Source: JBDRZD01 sp964623395 (GTDB taxonomy: Bacteria > Hydrothermota > Hydrothermia > Hydrothermales > Hydrothermaceae). From it: a DNA stretch of 5,968 nt. Position 1 is the first letter of the stretch; every line of letters starts with the position of its first letter. The translations under genes were made by a program, and so were the position numbers. Where the stretch lies: positions 1 through 5,968 of the forward strand of contig CAZUSI010000077.1 in the NCBI GenBank assembly GCA_964623395.1. Reading direction: 5' to 3'. A model generated the notes under the pieces. It made no database searches, had not been told where the DNA came from, and saw only the letters and a program-made list of their open reading frames with translations. Of the stretch, positions 5,946 to 5,968 are shown piece by piece.

Positions 5946-5968
5946 TGCCCCCGGGGTGACTTGAACAC
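5946..5968 (-). tRNA. 3' end of a tRNA gene, partial (isotype not readable)
   Basis: Read on the minus strand, the last 23 bases form the 3' part of a tRNA. They run GTG (3' half of the 5' T-stem strand, cut by the window edge), the T-loop TTCAAGT, the T-stem return CACCC, the acceptor strand CGGGGGC and discriminator A at 5946. The GTG pairs with the first three bases of CACCC, and the loop has the invariant TTC and A58. The acceptor 5' strand should read GCCCCCG beyond the window. No CCA is encoded: after the discriminator the sequence is TTAAAA, so CCA must be added enzymatically. The anticodon lies outside the window, so the amino acid is unknown. Confidence 0.85.

Noticed and set aside
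5949..5956. CCCCGGGG palindrome after the CoA-transferase, considered as a terminator stem
   Set aside because: It has no loop and no U-tract, and the bases are explained by the adjoining acceptor and T-stem strands of the partial tRNA.

Overview
The window comes from an AT-rich, gene-dense bacterial genome with short intergenic gaps, frequent AGA/AGG and ATA codons, and lysine/glutamate/isoleucine-rich proteins. An FtsB/DivIC-like division protein, strong Shine-Dalgarno sequences and bacterial-type FolD and enolase argue for a bacterium rather than an archaeon. The composition would fit a thermophilic or anaerobic lineage, and the alanine-dehydrogenase-like protein resembles, from memory, a Bacteroidetes-type branch of that family. 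No finer taxonomic placement can be supported from the sequence alone.

The left part (1-3429) is one tightly packed minus-strand operon, transcribed in the order eno (enolase), an ftsB/divIC-like gene, folD and a site-2-type M50 membrane protease whose 3' end lies beyond base 1. Every junction overlaps: 4 nt between eno and ftsB, 20 nt between ftsB and folD, and 17 nt between folD and the protease. Translation is therefore probably coupled along the whole operon. It joins a glycolytic enzyme, a divisome protein, a C1-folate enzyme and an intramembrane protease.

A 77-bp divergent intergenic region (3430-3506) holds two back-to-back promoters with perfect TATAAT -10 boxes around a 14-bp palindrome. 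The eno promoter lies so close to its ATG that the eno mRNA is predicted to be leaderless. The opposite gene has a near-perfect Shine-Dalgarno sequence.

The right part (3507-5939) is a plus-strand two-gene unit: an alanine dehydrogenase/transhydrogenase-alpha family oxidoreductase without the usual catalytic histidine, and a family I CoA-transferase of the acetyl-CoA hydrolase/4-hydroxybutyrate CoA-transferase type. They may act in fermentative amino or carboxylic acid metabolism, but their substrates cannot be read from the sequence. At the far right edge, convergent and only 6 nt beyond the CoA-transferase stop, is the 3' end of a tRNA gene on the minus strand that lacks an encoded CCA.

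The window is mostly conserved housekeeping content. No mobile element, CRISPR array or defence system was seen. The points of most interest are the predicted leaderless eno promoter, the divergent palindrome, the co-operonic FtsB-like protein and M50 protease, and the catalytically altered alanine dehydrogenase homologue.
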